Origin: Bacteroidota bacterium
GTDB taxonomy: Bacteria > Bacteroidota > Bacteroidia > 2-12-FULL-35-15
Direction: 5' to 3'
Length of the DNA stretch: 63,618 nucleotides
NCBI GenBank assembly: GCA_005772895.1
Contig: SXIH01000016.1
Coordinates: forward strand, 1 to 63,618
The position numbers were made by a program, and so were the translations under genes. Below the pieces are notes generated by a model, which ran no database searches, was not told the DNA's origin, and was given only the letters and a program-made list of their open reading frames with translations. Positions 53,356 through 61,923 of this stretch are shown here, piece by piece; positions within the stretch are counted from its first letter, which is position 1, and each line of letters starts with the position of its first letter.

Positions 53356-55875
53356 ATGAGTCGCACCACCTATTTTGTTGATGTAATTTTACCTTTAGCC
53401 GTTCCCAATTTGTATACTTACCGTGTACCTTTTGAGTGGAATGAATCTATTGCTATCGGAAAAAGAGTGGTGGTTCAATTCGGAAAAGGGAAATTATATT
53501 CAGCACTCGTTCGGGTAATTCACGAAAATTCTCCCAAACAATACGCTGCAAAATACATTGATTCTATTTTAGATGATGCTCCAATCGTGAATCAAAAACA
53601 ATTTGAATTGTGGGATTGGTTGAGTAACTATTATATGTGCACCATTGGTGAAGTTATGATTGCTGCTTTGCCTGGCGGATTACGTTTGTCGAGCGAGACG
53701 AAGATTTTACTCAATCAGAATTACAAAGAAGAAGCTACGAATATCGAATTAAGTGACAAAGAGTTTTTAATTGTGGATGCTTTAGAAATCCGACAGGTTT
53801 TAACGCTTACAGATATTTCCGGAATCATAGAACAGAAAATTGTTTATCCAATCATCAAATCACTTATTGAAAAAGGTGTTGTTGTTTTACAGGAAGAGCT
53901 GAAAGAAAAATTTAAACCTAAGATTGAAAGTTATGTTCGGATAACAGAGTATGCCGACAATGAAGAAAATCTAAAAACCATTTTTGATGCTTTGGAACGA
54001 AAAGCTCCAAAGCAACTGGATGTGGTGATGGCTTATGTTACTTTATCGAAGCGTTATTCCAAAGAACGTGTTGAAGTTAGAAAGTCAGACATTCTAAAAA
54101 TGGTAGATGGAGCAGAAGCAGCTTTGAAATCATTGGTCAAAAAAAATACATTTGAAATATATGAACGTGAAGTTGGACGATTAGCGAGTTTTGAAAATGA
54201 AAACAAAATTTCAAATCTGAATGAAGAGCAACAAAAAGTGTTGGAGTCGATTAATAAACAATTTTCTTCAGAGAACAAAGATGTTGTTTTATTGCATGGT
54301 GTAACTTCCTCCGGCAAAACAGAAATCTATGTAAAGCTAATCGAACAAGCGATAGCTGAAGGAAAACAAGTGTTATACCTGTTGCCTGAAATTGCATTGA
54401 CAACTCAAATTATAAACCGATTAAGAAAATATTTTGGCGAAGCAGTTGGTGTTTATCACAGTAAGTTCAATGAAAACGAAAGAGTAGAAGTATGGAATAA
54501 TGTTTTAGGAAATAAGTCAAAAGAGTTAAGTCAAAAGTCAAAAGAAGATTATTCTTCATATAAGTTAGTTATAGGCGCGAGATCAGCATTATTTCTCCCG
54601 TTTAGTAACTTAGGATTGGTGATTGTAGATGAAGAGCACGATACTTCTTTCAAGCAATACGACCCTTCCCCACGTTACAATGCACGTGATGCGGCCATTT
54701 ATCTGGCACACATTCACAAGGCGAAAACATTATTGGGTTCAGCAACTCCAAGTTTGGAAAGTTATTTCAATGCTCAGGAAGGTAAATATGGTTTTGCAGA
54801 AATGACCAAACGTTTTGGTGGAATTCTAATGCCTGAAATTTTAATTGCGGATGTGAAAGAAGCAATGCGAAAAAAAATGATGAAGTCGCATTTTTCTCCA
54901 TTGCTTTTAGATACAGTTACACTTGCATTAGAAAAAAAGGAGCAAGTTATTTTATTTCAAAACAGAAGAGGGTTTGCCCCACAACTTGAGTGCAACATGT
55001 GCGCATGGGTTCCGCAATGTGCTAATTGTGATGTAAGTCTGACGTATCATAAAGTAAGCAATCAGTTACGTTGTCATTATTGTGGTTATTCAATTAAGCC
55101 GCCCAGCAAATGTGCGGCTTGTGGCGATACCGATTTAAAGATGAAAGGTTTTGGTACAGAAAAAATAGAAGAAGAATTAGCTATCTTTTATCCGAAAGCC
55201 AGAATCGCAAGAATGGATTTGGACACGACCAGAAGTAAATTTGCACATCAACATATCATACAAGATTTTGAAGATGGTAACATTGATATTTTGGTTGGAA
55301 CACAAATGGTGACCAAAGGCTTGGATTTTGATAATGTAAGTATGGTGGGGATATTGAATGCCGACAGCATGTTGAATTTTCCTGATTTCAGATCGTTTGA
55401 AAGAAGTTTTCAGTTGATGTCGCAAGTATCGGGTAGGGCAGGACGAAAAAATAAACGCGGGAAAGTAATTATTCAATCACAAAATCCGGAGCACAGTATT
55501 ATTCAGGAAGTGATTGCAAATGATTATTTGTCGATGTACACCAATCAATTACTTGACAGAAAAAATTTCAACTATCCTCCATATTTTAGATTAATAGAAG
55601 TAACGGTAATTCACAAAGATGTAGATATGGTAAATGCTTCGGCTAAATTTTTGGCTGATGCACTAAAAAAACATTTCGCTAAACGTGTACTTGGCCCAGA
55701 GTTTCCCTTAGTATCACGTATCCGTAATTTGTATCATAAAAACATTTTGTTGAAGATTGAACGTGATGCTTCAGTTGGACAAGTGAAAAAAATACTTTCA
55801 GAATTATTAATAAAATTTAAGTCAACGAGCGATTATAAATCGGTGAGAGTGAATATTGATGTTGATCCGATGTAA
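53356..55875 (+). CDS. priA: Primosomal protein N' (replication restart helicase)
   Basis: 839 residues. The PriA order is an N-terminal 3'-DNA-binding domain, then the SF2 helicase with Walker A 'GVTSSGKTEIYV' and 'VDEEHDTSFKQ', then the zinc clusters (CNMC, CANC, CHYC, CAAC), and helicase motifs 'GTQMVTKGLDFDNV' and 'QVSGRAGR'. It restarts stalled forks by loading the replicative helicase. Confidence 0.96.
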   Translation: MSRTTYFVDVILPLAVPNLYTYRVPFEWNESIAIGKRVVVQFGKGKLYSALVRVIHENSPKQYAAKYIDSILDDAPIVNQKQFELWDWLSNYYMCTIGEVMIAALPGGLRLSSETKILLNQNYKEEATNIELSDKEFLIVDALEIRQVLTLTDISGIIEQKIVYPIIKSLIEKGVVVLQEELKEKFKPKIESYVRITEYADNEENLKTIFDALERKAPKQLDVVMAYVTLSKRYSKERVEVRKSDILKMVDGAEAALKSLVKKNTFEIYEREVGRLASFENENKISNLNEEQQKVLESINKQFSSENKDVVLLHGVTSSGKTEIYVKLIEQAIAEGKQVLYLLPEIALTTQIINRLRKYFGEAVGVYHSKFNENERVEVWNNVLGNKSKELSQKSKEDYSSYKLVIGARSALFLPFSNLGLVIVDEEHDTSFKQYDPSPRYNARDAAIYLAHIHKAKTLLGSATPSLESYFNAQEGKYGFAEMTKRFGGILMPEILIADVKEAMRKKMMKSHFSPLLLDTVTLALEKKEQVILFQNRRGFAPQLECNMCAWVPQCANCDVSLTYHKVSNQLRCHYCGYSIKPPSKCAACGDTDLKMKGFGTEKIEEELAIFYPKARIARMDLDTTRSKFAHQHIIQDFEDGNIDILVGTQMVTKGLDFDNVSMVGILNADSMLNFPDFRSFERSFQLMSQVSGRAGRKNKRGKVIIQSQNPEHSIIQEVIANDYLSMYTNQLLDRKNFNYPPYFRLIEVTVIHKDVDMVNASAKFLADALKKHFAKRVLGPEFPLVSRIRNLYHKNILLKIERDASVGQVKKILSELLIKFKSTSDYKSVRVNIDVDPM

Positions 55876-55890
55876 ATTAAAATTACTGCC

Positions 55891-56475
55891 ATGAAAAAAG
55901 CCTGTATTTTTTATTCCTCCATTGTGTTTTTAGTGTGCTCATGCAATCAAGATAATGCTAAAGAAAAAGCTCAAACTTTGTCTGAAGCATTAGATTCAGC
56001 TAGAATCAAATCCTTACAAGTAGCTACTCCTTGCGATTTAGAAGTATTTAGTAACATAGAAATGGTTGAGTATTGTGTTTTGCTTCCATTAAATGAATAC
56101 GATGAACAATACGATAATAATAAAAAAACTGCACACACATTTGTGCATAAAACAAAAAAGAATAACGAAATAATTGTTCAGGCACTCCTGCGATCAAATT
56201 CAGAAATTCCTCTAGAGGAATATTTTGCTAATACATACGAAAGTATTAATGTAGAAGGAAAGAATGTTGAAAAAAAAGAACTCATAAAAGAAAGTAATTG
56301 TTTTTATGCAAAAGGCTATTGGAACAATTCAATTTATGAATCCCGTTTTATAGAAGTATGTTGGTTACGGAGCGGTGAAGTTGTGAAATATTATTCTTTT
56401 TTTGATGTAGCAGATACAACCCTTTGGAATAACAGATTGAAAGAGATTTTGAGTGCAGGAAGTAACTGTAAATAA
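55891..56475 (+). CDS. Small lipoprotein of unknown function
   Basis: 194 residues with a lipobox VCSC. It is otherwise without recognisable motifs, moderately charged, probably one alpha/beta domain ('IEMVEYCVLLPLNEYDEQY', 'FVHKTKKNNEIIVQALLRS'). It follows priA by 15 bases, so it may be read through from it, and ends at a strong terminator. Confidence 0.7.
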   Translation: MKKACIFYSSIVFLVCSCNQDNAKEKAQTLSEALDSARIKSLQVATPCDLEVFSNIEMVEYCVLLPLNEYDEQYDNNKKTAHTFVHKTKKNNEIIVQALLRSNSEIPLEEYFANTYESINVEGKNVEKKELIKESNCFYAKGYWNNSIYESRFIEVCWLRSGEVVKYYSFFDVADTTLWNNRLKEILSAGSNCK

Positions 56476-56507
56476 CGAAACGATTCCCGCTACAAGGAAT
56501 CGTTTCG
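56476..56507 (+). terminator. Hairpin terminator after the lipoprotein gene
   Basis: CGAAACGATTCC (56476-56487) and GGAATCGTTTCG (56496-56507) form a perfect 12-base-pair stem with an 8-base loop, directly after the stop and before the convergent gldM end. A T run is lacking. Confidence 0.7.
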
Positions 56508-56528
56508 TATCCAACCCTACCACCTCAA

Positions 56529-58124
56529 CTACTTTACTTTTATAATCATTGGACTCATTGGCACTTCAATTCCATCTGGTCCTTTTCCTTTGATATTCTC
56601 AAAAAAGATTCGTTCGTTTTTTCTGATTTTTTGCAATCGAGCTATCATTGCAGGTGTAAGCATATTGTTAACTGAAGTGTAATCTTCAGATACTCCTCCG
56701 CTTATAAAGCTCATTGTAAATGAAGTTATAACAGGTTTTGATTCGTATTCAAAAGAAGGATAATAGGCGATTAATCCTTTTTGAACTGTAATTTTTCCTT
56801 TGTCCACACTTGCACTTTCAGTTTGCTCTGCAAATTTTGCACTTGGTTTTGGGATTCTTTTCACTCTTAATATTTGAGAGCCCATGTTTCTTTTTTCTCC
56901 ATTTTCTAAATTTGCTGTTACGTTTAGAGTTACTATTCCGTCACCGGTTGGTTTGATATCATATTTCCCATTTCCTCGACTCGTTAAAGTTGCGTTGCTT
57001 GCAGAAACAGTTAACTTTTCATTTGGAATACCTGGAACCGAAACTGAAATTGGGTTTGGTAATCCGCGATAAATAACATTCATTCTTTCTGCAGAAACCG
57101 TTAAAGCAGGTTTAGCAACAATGTATTCCGATTTGAAAGGATAGACCATTTCTTTTCCTTTTGAAGAAATTACTTTTACAGTTCCGGAATATGTCATGAT
57201 TCCCTCTTTGTCTGTATTTACTACATATTTTCCTAGTCCTCGCTCAACAGGAATTGCATTTGGAGTTCCGGTAAACGATTTGCTTGTTTCATTGTAATCT
57301 CCAACCATCACTTCAGGGTTTTTGGTTTTGTTGAATGCAGCTAGAAAAACTTGTGCTTTGTATTCTTCTCCTAACATCACATAATTGCTTTCAGGAATCA
57401 CTTTTGCAGCAATGGTATCAAACTTCATTGTTTCTCCGTCAACCTCTTTCCATAAATAATCTACAGTTGTTGCTTCTGCATTTTTCACATCATTTTTTAG
57501 TTTTGATAAAATAGTAAGACTAGCAACTAGCGGACGATCATAAAAATTGTACAATTCCCAGTTTTCGTTTTCTTCACTATACTTTGGATCATCTGTATTG
57601 ATATCGATTTTTACTTTTGATTTATCTTTTGGCAAAATATAACTATTCAATTGTGTTCTGTATTCATTCAATCTGTTTTTTAAATCGCGTGAAGCACCTG
57701 CAGAACCATCTTCGGAATTGCCAATTAAAATGTTTGTTGGAATGTTATAATCGTCTTTGTTTTCAATACTTGCCATTTGAATAGTATCTGCAACGCTTTG
57801 CTCTAGTCCTTCTGTTTTTGCAATCAACTCTTTTTGAAGTTTGTTGATAAACTCATTTAATTCCTGAGAGCGCTTTCTAACATCCTGTGCTTTTTTCCAG
57901 TTGGGTGTAACACGAACAGGGTCAACAGTTTTTGCTAAGTCGAACATTGAATAAAGTGTTTCATTGTTGTCGGTAAAGTTAATGTTGGTATTCTCCAACC
58001 CTTTATTCACAATTACAAAAGCATCTAAAATGTCTTTGGAAACATTCAATGCTAAAAGACAGGTAAGTACTAAGTACATCATACCAATCATTTTTTGTCT
58101 TGGGGTGTCTTTCGCTGAAGCCAT
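56529..58124 (-). CDS. gldM: Gliding motility / T9SS protein GldM
   Basis: 531 residues, length as in GldM/PorM. The N-terminus 'ASAKDTPRQKMIGMMYLVLTCLLALNVS' holds the single inner-membrane span, which with GldL forms the T9SS motor; the long periplasmic part has the usual helical and three beta domains. gldK, gldL and gldN are not adjacent: upstream is an amidase gene and downstream a convergent lipoprotein gene. It may be an isolated GldM or a paralog. Confidence 0.88.
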   Translation of the reverse strand: MASAKDTPRQKMIGMMYLVLTCLLALNVSKDILDAFVIVNKGLENTNINFTDNNETLYSMFDLAKTVDPVRVTPNWKKAQDVRKRSQELNEFINKLQKELIAKTEGLEQSVADTIQMASIENKDDYNIPTNILIGNSEDGSAGASRDLKNRLNEYRTQLNSYILPKDKSKVKIDINTDDPKYSEENENWELYNFYDRPLVASLTILSKLKNDVKNAEATTVDYLWKEVDGETMKFDTIAAKVIPESNYVMLGEEYKAQVFLAAFNKTKNPEVMVGDYNETSKSFTGTPNAIPVERGLGKYVVNTDKEGIMTYSGTVKVISSKGKEMVYPFKSEYIVAKPALTVSAERMNVIYRGLPNPISVSVPGIPNEKLTVSASNATLTSRGNGKYDIKPTGDGIVTLNVTANLENGEKRNMGSQILRVKRIPKPSAKFAEQTESASVDKGKITVQKGLIAYYPSFEYESKPVITSFTMSFISGGVSEDYTSVNNMLTPAMIARLQKIRKNERIFFENIKGKGPDGIEVPMSPMIIKVK

Positions 58125-58212
58125 GATTTCTGAGGTTTTTAAAGTTTATACTAAAACTTAATTTTTGCCTCATAATGTCAGGAAAGAAAAAAAGATACAG
58201 ATGGTTGTTCTT

Positions 58213-59541
58213 TTATTTGGAAGGAGAAGAATTCACATAGTTCAAAATGCCTTTAAAATAGGCATCTGCAACTTGCTGTACGCGTTTGTTTTTTGTTTTG
58301 TCTGTTTCTGCAGATAATAACTTACATTCATTAAAATTATCCTGATACAAAGTTTCTCCATAAACAATCGGAGAATGAATATATCTTGGCAACTGTAAAT
58401 TCCTGCAGTAAACACCATTGGCTTCAGTCGGTAAACAACCTTCAATGATGTATTTCGCATCTCTTGTAGTTGCAGTTGGAACTTTTAATTCGTTTTCAAA
58501 ACTTTTCATTACGGAGGAACTGATAGCAATGGATTTTTCTAAATCATCTGTAATGAGCAAACGTAAAAATTCAAATCTCTTTTCTTTAGTCGACAAATCA
58601 TTTTTCATGAATGCTCCTCCAACAAAACACATATTGAAATTTTTGTCTGTTGTTTTTATCCAATCCAGATTTGTTTCATCTACATTGTAATGGATAACAA
58701 CCGTGTAATCTGGATTGAAATTATTAATTAGTTCTACGCGTTTTGCTAATTCCAAATCACGGAAAATAACTCGGAAGATATCTCTGTCTTTTACCTTGGA
58801 GCTATTGAAATGATCTTTTTGCCAGGATTTAATTTCTCCAATTTTATATAAACTATCCACAGCTTTTTTTAAATCATCTTTTTTCCATTGATGATAGGTT
58901 TTTCCGAACGCACATTTATCAGCAGTACGAGTTAAGAAAACGATTGCGCCTTCACTTTCTAGTTTTTCTTTTAATAAGATAGCAGTTGCGTAGGTTAGCA
59001 TTCCTTCTGCAATTTCAATTGAATCTTTTATTCCGTTTATGCTATCACCTTTTATTATGATGTGCTTTTTTTCCAGGTCGCCCATTTCAAAATTATGTGC
59101 GATATGTCCGGGGTCGATAGCGATTTTGTATCTATAAAGGGTTGCAGGAGGAAGTGTGCTTGTTGGTTGGTCTTCATTTAGTAGATTTTTTGCTGGTGCA
59201 GTTACCGGAAAATATTTTTTACAACTTTCGTATGTGTATGTTCCTGATGCGTAGATTTGATTTAATACTTCAGGTTTTACATTTTTGATGATACTGTAGA
59301 AACTTCCTAATTCTTTCCAGGGAACAAAAAATTCTTGTTTGTTGATTTTTTTTTCTTCTGCTGATGAAAAAATCTTTATTCCTTCTTCGGTAATAGAATA
59401 ATAACTTCCTAATGCTTTTTCCTTATCTAAATAATTCTGCGCTTTTTCGGTATGATACTTTATTTTGGATTGAACATTTTCTTGCGCAAATAAACTTGCA
59501 TCTGCTAGCAGAAGTAGTAGTATATGAAAGACGTTTTTCAT
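58213..59541 (-). CDS. N-acetylmuramoyl-L-alanine amidase (Amidase_3-like)
   Basis: 442 residues with a signal peptide (start at MKNVFH; an upstream ATG seven codons earlier spoils it). The Amidase_3 zinc ligands are suggested by 'IAIDPGHI', 'IAEGMLTYATAILLKEKLE' and 'VVIHYNVDE'. A large insertion lies between the second and third motifs, so this is a divergent member. It would cleave the muramoyl-L-Ala bond. No SPOR or LysM domain is present. Confidence 0.72.
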   Translation of the reverse strand: MKNVFHILLLLLADASLFAQENVQSKIKYHTEKAQNYLDKEKALGSYYSITEEGIKIFSSAEEKKINKQEFFVPWKELGSFYSIIKNVKPEVLNQIYASGTYTYESCKKYFPVTAPAKNLLNEDQPTSTLPPATLYRYKIAIDPGHIAHNFEMGDLEKKHIIIKGDSINGIKDSIEIAEGMLTYATAILLKEKLESEGAIVFLTRTADKCAFGKTYHQWKKDDLKKAVDSLYKIGEIKSWQKDHFNSSKVKDRDIFRVIFRDLELAKRVELINNFNPDYTVVIHYNVDETNLDWIKTTDKNFNMCFVGGAFMKNDLSTKEKRFEFLRLLITDDLEKSIAISSSVMKSFENELKVPTATTRDAKYIIEGCLPTEANGVYCRNLQLPRYIHSPIVYGETLYQDNFNECKLLSAETDKTKNKRVQQVADAYFKGILNYVNSSPSK

Positions 59542-59585
59542 TTCGTTTTCAAAATTAAACAAATATCTATCCAGTTTTTTATGCG

Positions 59586-59593
59586 TAATTTTG
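59586..59593 (+). promoter_or_regulatory. -7 box very close to the arfB ATG
   Basis: TAATTTTG is a perfect TAnnTTTG and only 4 bases lie before the ATG at 59598, which again suggests a leaderless transcript. Confidence 0.5.
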
Positions 59594-59597
59594 TTTT

Positions 59598-60002
59598 ATG
59601 AACATCAAAGGCATACAATTCGATTCGGAATTCAGTTTTAAAACCAGCAGGAGTGGTGGGGCAGGCGGACAAAATGTGAATAAAGTGTCCACAAAAGTGG
59701 AGTTGGATTTTGATGTAGTAAATTCTGCTTTACTTACCGAAGAACAAAAAGCGATTATTTTAAGTAAACTTTACAACAAAGTTACCAAAGATGGAATTCT
59801 TCAAATTATTTCTCAAACCGAACGTAATCAGTTAGGAAACAAAGAAATTGTTATCAAGAAATTTTATGAGCTAATTCATAAATGTTTTGTTGTGCAGAAA
59901 AAACGTAAACCAACAAAACCAAGCAAAGGTTCAAAAGAAAGGCGATTGATTTCCAAAAAAAGAGATTCGGAAATAAAAAAATTGAGAAAAAAAGATTGGT
60001 AG
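59598..60002 (+). CDS. arfB: Alternative ribosome-rescue factor ArfB
   Basis: 134 residues. The GGQ motif (residues 23-25 in 'RSGGAGGQNVNKVSTKVEL') is that of class I release factors, and the basic C-terminal tail (KKRKPTKPSKGSKERR) fits the mRNA-channel-binding tail of ArfB/YaeJ. It hydrolyses peptidyl-tRNA on stalled ribosomes. There is no anticodon-like domain, so it is not a canonical release factor. Confidence 0.93.
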   Translation: MNIKGIQFDSEFSFKTSRSGGAGGQNVNKVSTKVELDFDVVNSALLTEEQKAIILSKLYNKVTKDGILQIISQTERNQLGNKEIVIKKFYELIHKCFVVQKKRKPTKPSKGSKERRLISKKRDSEIKKLRKKDW

Positions 60003-60014
60003 ATTACGAATTAT

Positions 60015-60039
60015 GCCCTTCGACTACGCTCAGGGTGAC
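60015..60039. repeat. GCCCTTCGACTACGCTCAGGGTGAC repeat
   Basis: This is the reverse complement, with one mismatch, of the repeat inside mnmD (16632-16656). It lies between arfB and the RluA-type gene. Confidence 0.75.
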
Positions 60040-60055
60040 GTGCTTTATTGTTTTT

Positions 60056-60099
60056 CTTTTTTTAATTGTCTATTGCCAACTGCCAACTGTCTATTTTTT
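60056..60099 (-). repeat. TAGACAR/TTGGCAR array 3' of the RluA-type gene
   Basis: On the minus strand: TAGACAG, TTGGCAG, TTGGCAA, TAGACAA, then TTAAAAAAAG. It begins 10 bases after the TAG stop of the pseudouridine synthase gene. Confidence 0.72.
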
Positions 60100-60102
60100 C
60101 TC

Positions 60103-60804
60103 CTATCTCCGCTCTCCTGACTCCGTTCTCTTCACAAACTCATTCCACAAAACTTCATTCGGTGGTGGAGCAGTAATTAAAACAGGTTCTTTTTTCACAG
60201 GATGAATAAATTCTACTTTTCTCGCATGCAAATGTATCGATGCATCTTTGTTGCTTCTGTCGAAACCGTATTTCAAATCACCTTTTATCGGACAACCCAT
60301 ACTTGAAAGTTGCACTCTGATTTGGTGATGACGACCAGTATGTGGTTTTACTTCTAACAAATGATAATTATCGGAGCTGGAAATTAATTCGTATTCTAAT
60401 TCCGAACGCAAAGCTCCTTGTGTTTCTTTTTCATATGCTTTCGACATGTTTTTTGCTTCATTCTTTTTCAAGTAATGAATCAAATGCCCTTTAATATTTT
60501 TCGGTTTGTTTTTTACAACTGCCCAATATGTTTTTTGAATTTCTTTGGTTTGAAACATTTGATTCAACCGTGCTAAAGCTTTGCTGGTTTTTGCAAAAAG
60601 CACAATTCCACTTACTGGTCTGTCGATACGATGAACAGTCCCAATAAATACTTCTCCTGGCTTGTTGTATTTTTCTTTGATGTATTGTTTAACGAAATCA
60701 CTTAATGGAGTATCACCGGTTTTATCACCTTGAACGATATCGGATGGACGTTTATTAACGGCAATGATGTGATTGTCTTCAAATAGTACTTGCAGTTGAT
60801 TCAT
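60103..60804 (-). CDS. RluA-family RNA pseudouridine synthase
   Basis: 233 residues. The catalytic motif 'HRIDRPVSGIVLFAKT' holds the conserved Asp; 'HTGRHHQIRVQLSSMGCPIKGDLKYG' is the family's second signature. There is no N-terminal S4 domain, so it resembles TruC or RluA more than RluD. It isomerises uridine in rRNA or tRNA; the exact site is unknown. A TAGACAR array separates it from panB, and another follows it. Confidence 0.9.
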   Translation of the reverse strand: MNQLQVLFEDNHIIAVNKRPSDIVQGDKTGDTPLSDFVKQYIKEKYNKPGEVFIGTVHRIDRPVSGIVLFAKTSKALARLNQMFQTKEIQKTYWAVVKNKPKNIKGHLIHYLKKNEAKNMSKAYEKETQGALRSELEYELISSSDNYHLLEVKPHTGRHHQIRVQLSSMGCPIKGDLKYGFDRSNKDASIHLHARKVEFIHPVKKEPVLITAPPPNEVLWNEFVKRTESGERR

Positions 60805-60810
60805 TTTTTT

Positions 60811-60842
60811 ATTGTCTATTGCCTACTGCCTATTGTCTATTT
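60811..60842 (-). repeat. TAGACAR array between panB and the RluA-type gene
   Basis: On the minus strand four heptamers follow directly on the panB TAA: TAGACAA, TAGGCAG, TAGGCAA, TAGACAA. The seven-base period places TAG in all three frames within the first three units. Confidence 0.78.
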
Positions 60843-61661
60843 TTAATACTGCTCTTTCGAGTTTGGAAAATCTTTTGATTTAACATCTTTGATGTAGTTG
60901 CCCACCGCTTTTTTAATTGCGTCATACAAATTCAAATAACGTCTCAAAAATCTCGGATTAAATTCATTGTTCAATCCAACCATATCGTGAAAAACAAGTA
61001 CTTGTCCATCCACTCCGCCACCAGCACCAATTCCAATAACCGGGATGGTTACTTTTTTTGCTACTTTTTCTGCGAGTTTTGCCGGAATTTTTTCTAATAC
61101 AATTGCAAAACACCCAGCTTTTTGAAGAGCAATAGCATCTTCCATTAATTTTTTTGCTTCAGCTTCTTCTTTCGCTCGTACGTTGTATGTTCCGAATTTA
61201 TAAATGCTTTGAGGAGTTAATCCTAAGTGTCCCATTACAGGAATTCCGGCCGTTAAAATTCTTTCTATCGATTCTGTAACTTCTAAACCTCCTTCTAATT
61301 TTACAGCATGCGCTCCACTTTCTTTCATAATACGAATTGCAGTATTCAATGCCTCTTTTGAATTCCCCTGGTATGTTCCAAAAGGTAAATCCACAACAAT
61401 CAAAGCTCTGTCAACTGCCCTTACAACAGAAGAAGCGTGATAAATCATTTGATCTAATGTAATCGGTAAAGTTGTTTCATGTCCTGCCATCACATTTGAC
61501 GCTGAATCTCCAACCAATATTACATCAATACCTGCCGCATCAACAATTTTTGCCATTGTAAAATCGTATGCCGTTAGCATGGATATTTTTTCACCGGCCG
61601 TTTTCATTTCCTGTAAAACGTGCGTAGTTACTTTTTTAACTTCTTTCTTTTGTTTTGGCAT
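60843..61661 (-). CDS. panB: 3-methyl-2-oxobutanoate hydroxymethyltransferase
   Basis: 272 residues, complete PanB: '[39 protein letters not shown]', with Mg2+-site Asp, '[12 protein letters not shown]', 'HAVKLEGG', '[13 protein letters not shown]' and '[21 protein letters not shown]' (individual motifs shortened here). It makes ketopantoate for coenzyme A synthesis. No other pan genes are in the window. Confidence 0.96.
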   Translation of the reverse strand: MPKQKKEVKKVTTHVLQEMKTAGEKISMLTAYDFTMAKIVDAAGIDVILVGDSASNVMAGHETTLPITLDQMIYHASSVVRAVDRALIVVDLPFGTYQGNSKEALNTAIRIMKESGAHAVKLEGGLEVTESIERILTAGIPVMGHLGLTPQSIYKFGTYNVRAKEEAEAKKLMEDAIALQKAGCFAIVLEKIPAKLAEKVAKKVTIPVIGIGAGGGVDGQVLVFHDMVGLNNEFNPRFLRRYLNLYDAIKKAVGNYIKDVKSKDFPNSKEQY

Positions 61662-61671
61662 CCTTTTTAAA

Positions 61672-61790
61672 TAGAGAGTTAGAGAATTTTTGAATTAGAG
61701 AATTTTATGATTGGAGTGACGAATTGTTTGTGGTTTTGATAAACCAATAATTCTCCACTTCTCCAATTCACCATTTCTCTAATTGGTTTG
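61672..61790. repeat. Inverted pair of TTAGAGAATT word repeats
   Basis: The left arm has words GTTAGAGAATT and GAATTAGAGAATT (61679-61714); the right arm reads CCAATAATTCTCC, CTTCTCC, AATTCACC and ATTTCTCTAATTGG (61744-61787) in opposite sense. They pair imperfectly. The array lies upstream of panB, between it and the divergent lipoprotein gene. Confidence 0.5.
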
Positions 61791-61873
61791 GTAAAATTAC
61801 AAATTGTTTTTGGGATTCCGTTTTTAAAGATTTTCTGCCGTTTATTGACCAATTCCTACCGCCTGAAAAATTG

Positions 61874-61905
61874 TTGGTTTTAAACCAAATTTATTGATAC
61901 TTTTG
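61874..61905 (+). promoter_or_regulatory. Candidate promoter for the 62 kb lipoprotein gene
   Basis: TTG (61874-61876), a 21-base spacer, then TACTTTTG (61898-61905). The promoter overlaps the more upstream in-frame ATG at 61894, so the start at 61924 is preferred. Confidence 0.55.
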
Positions 61906-61923
61906 TGTATCAAATTTAGAAAA

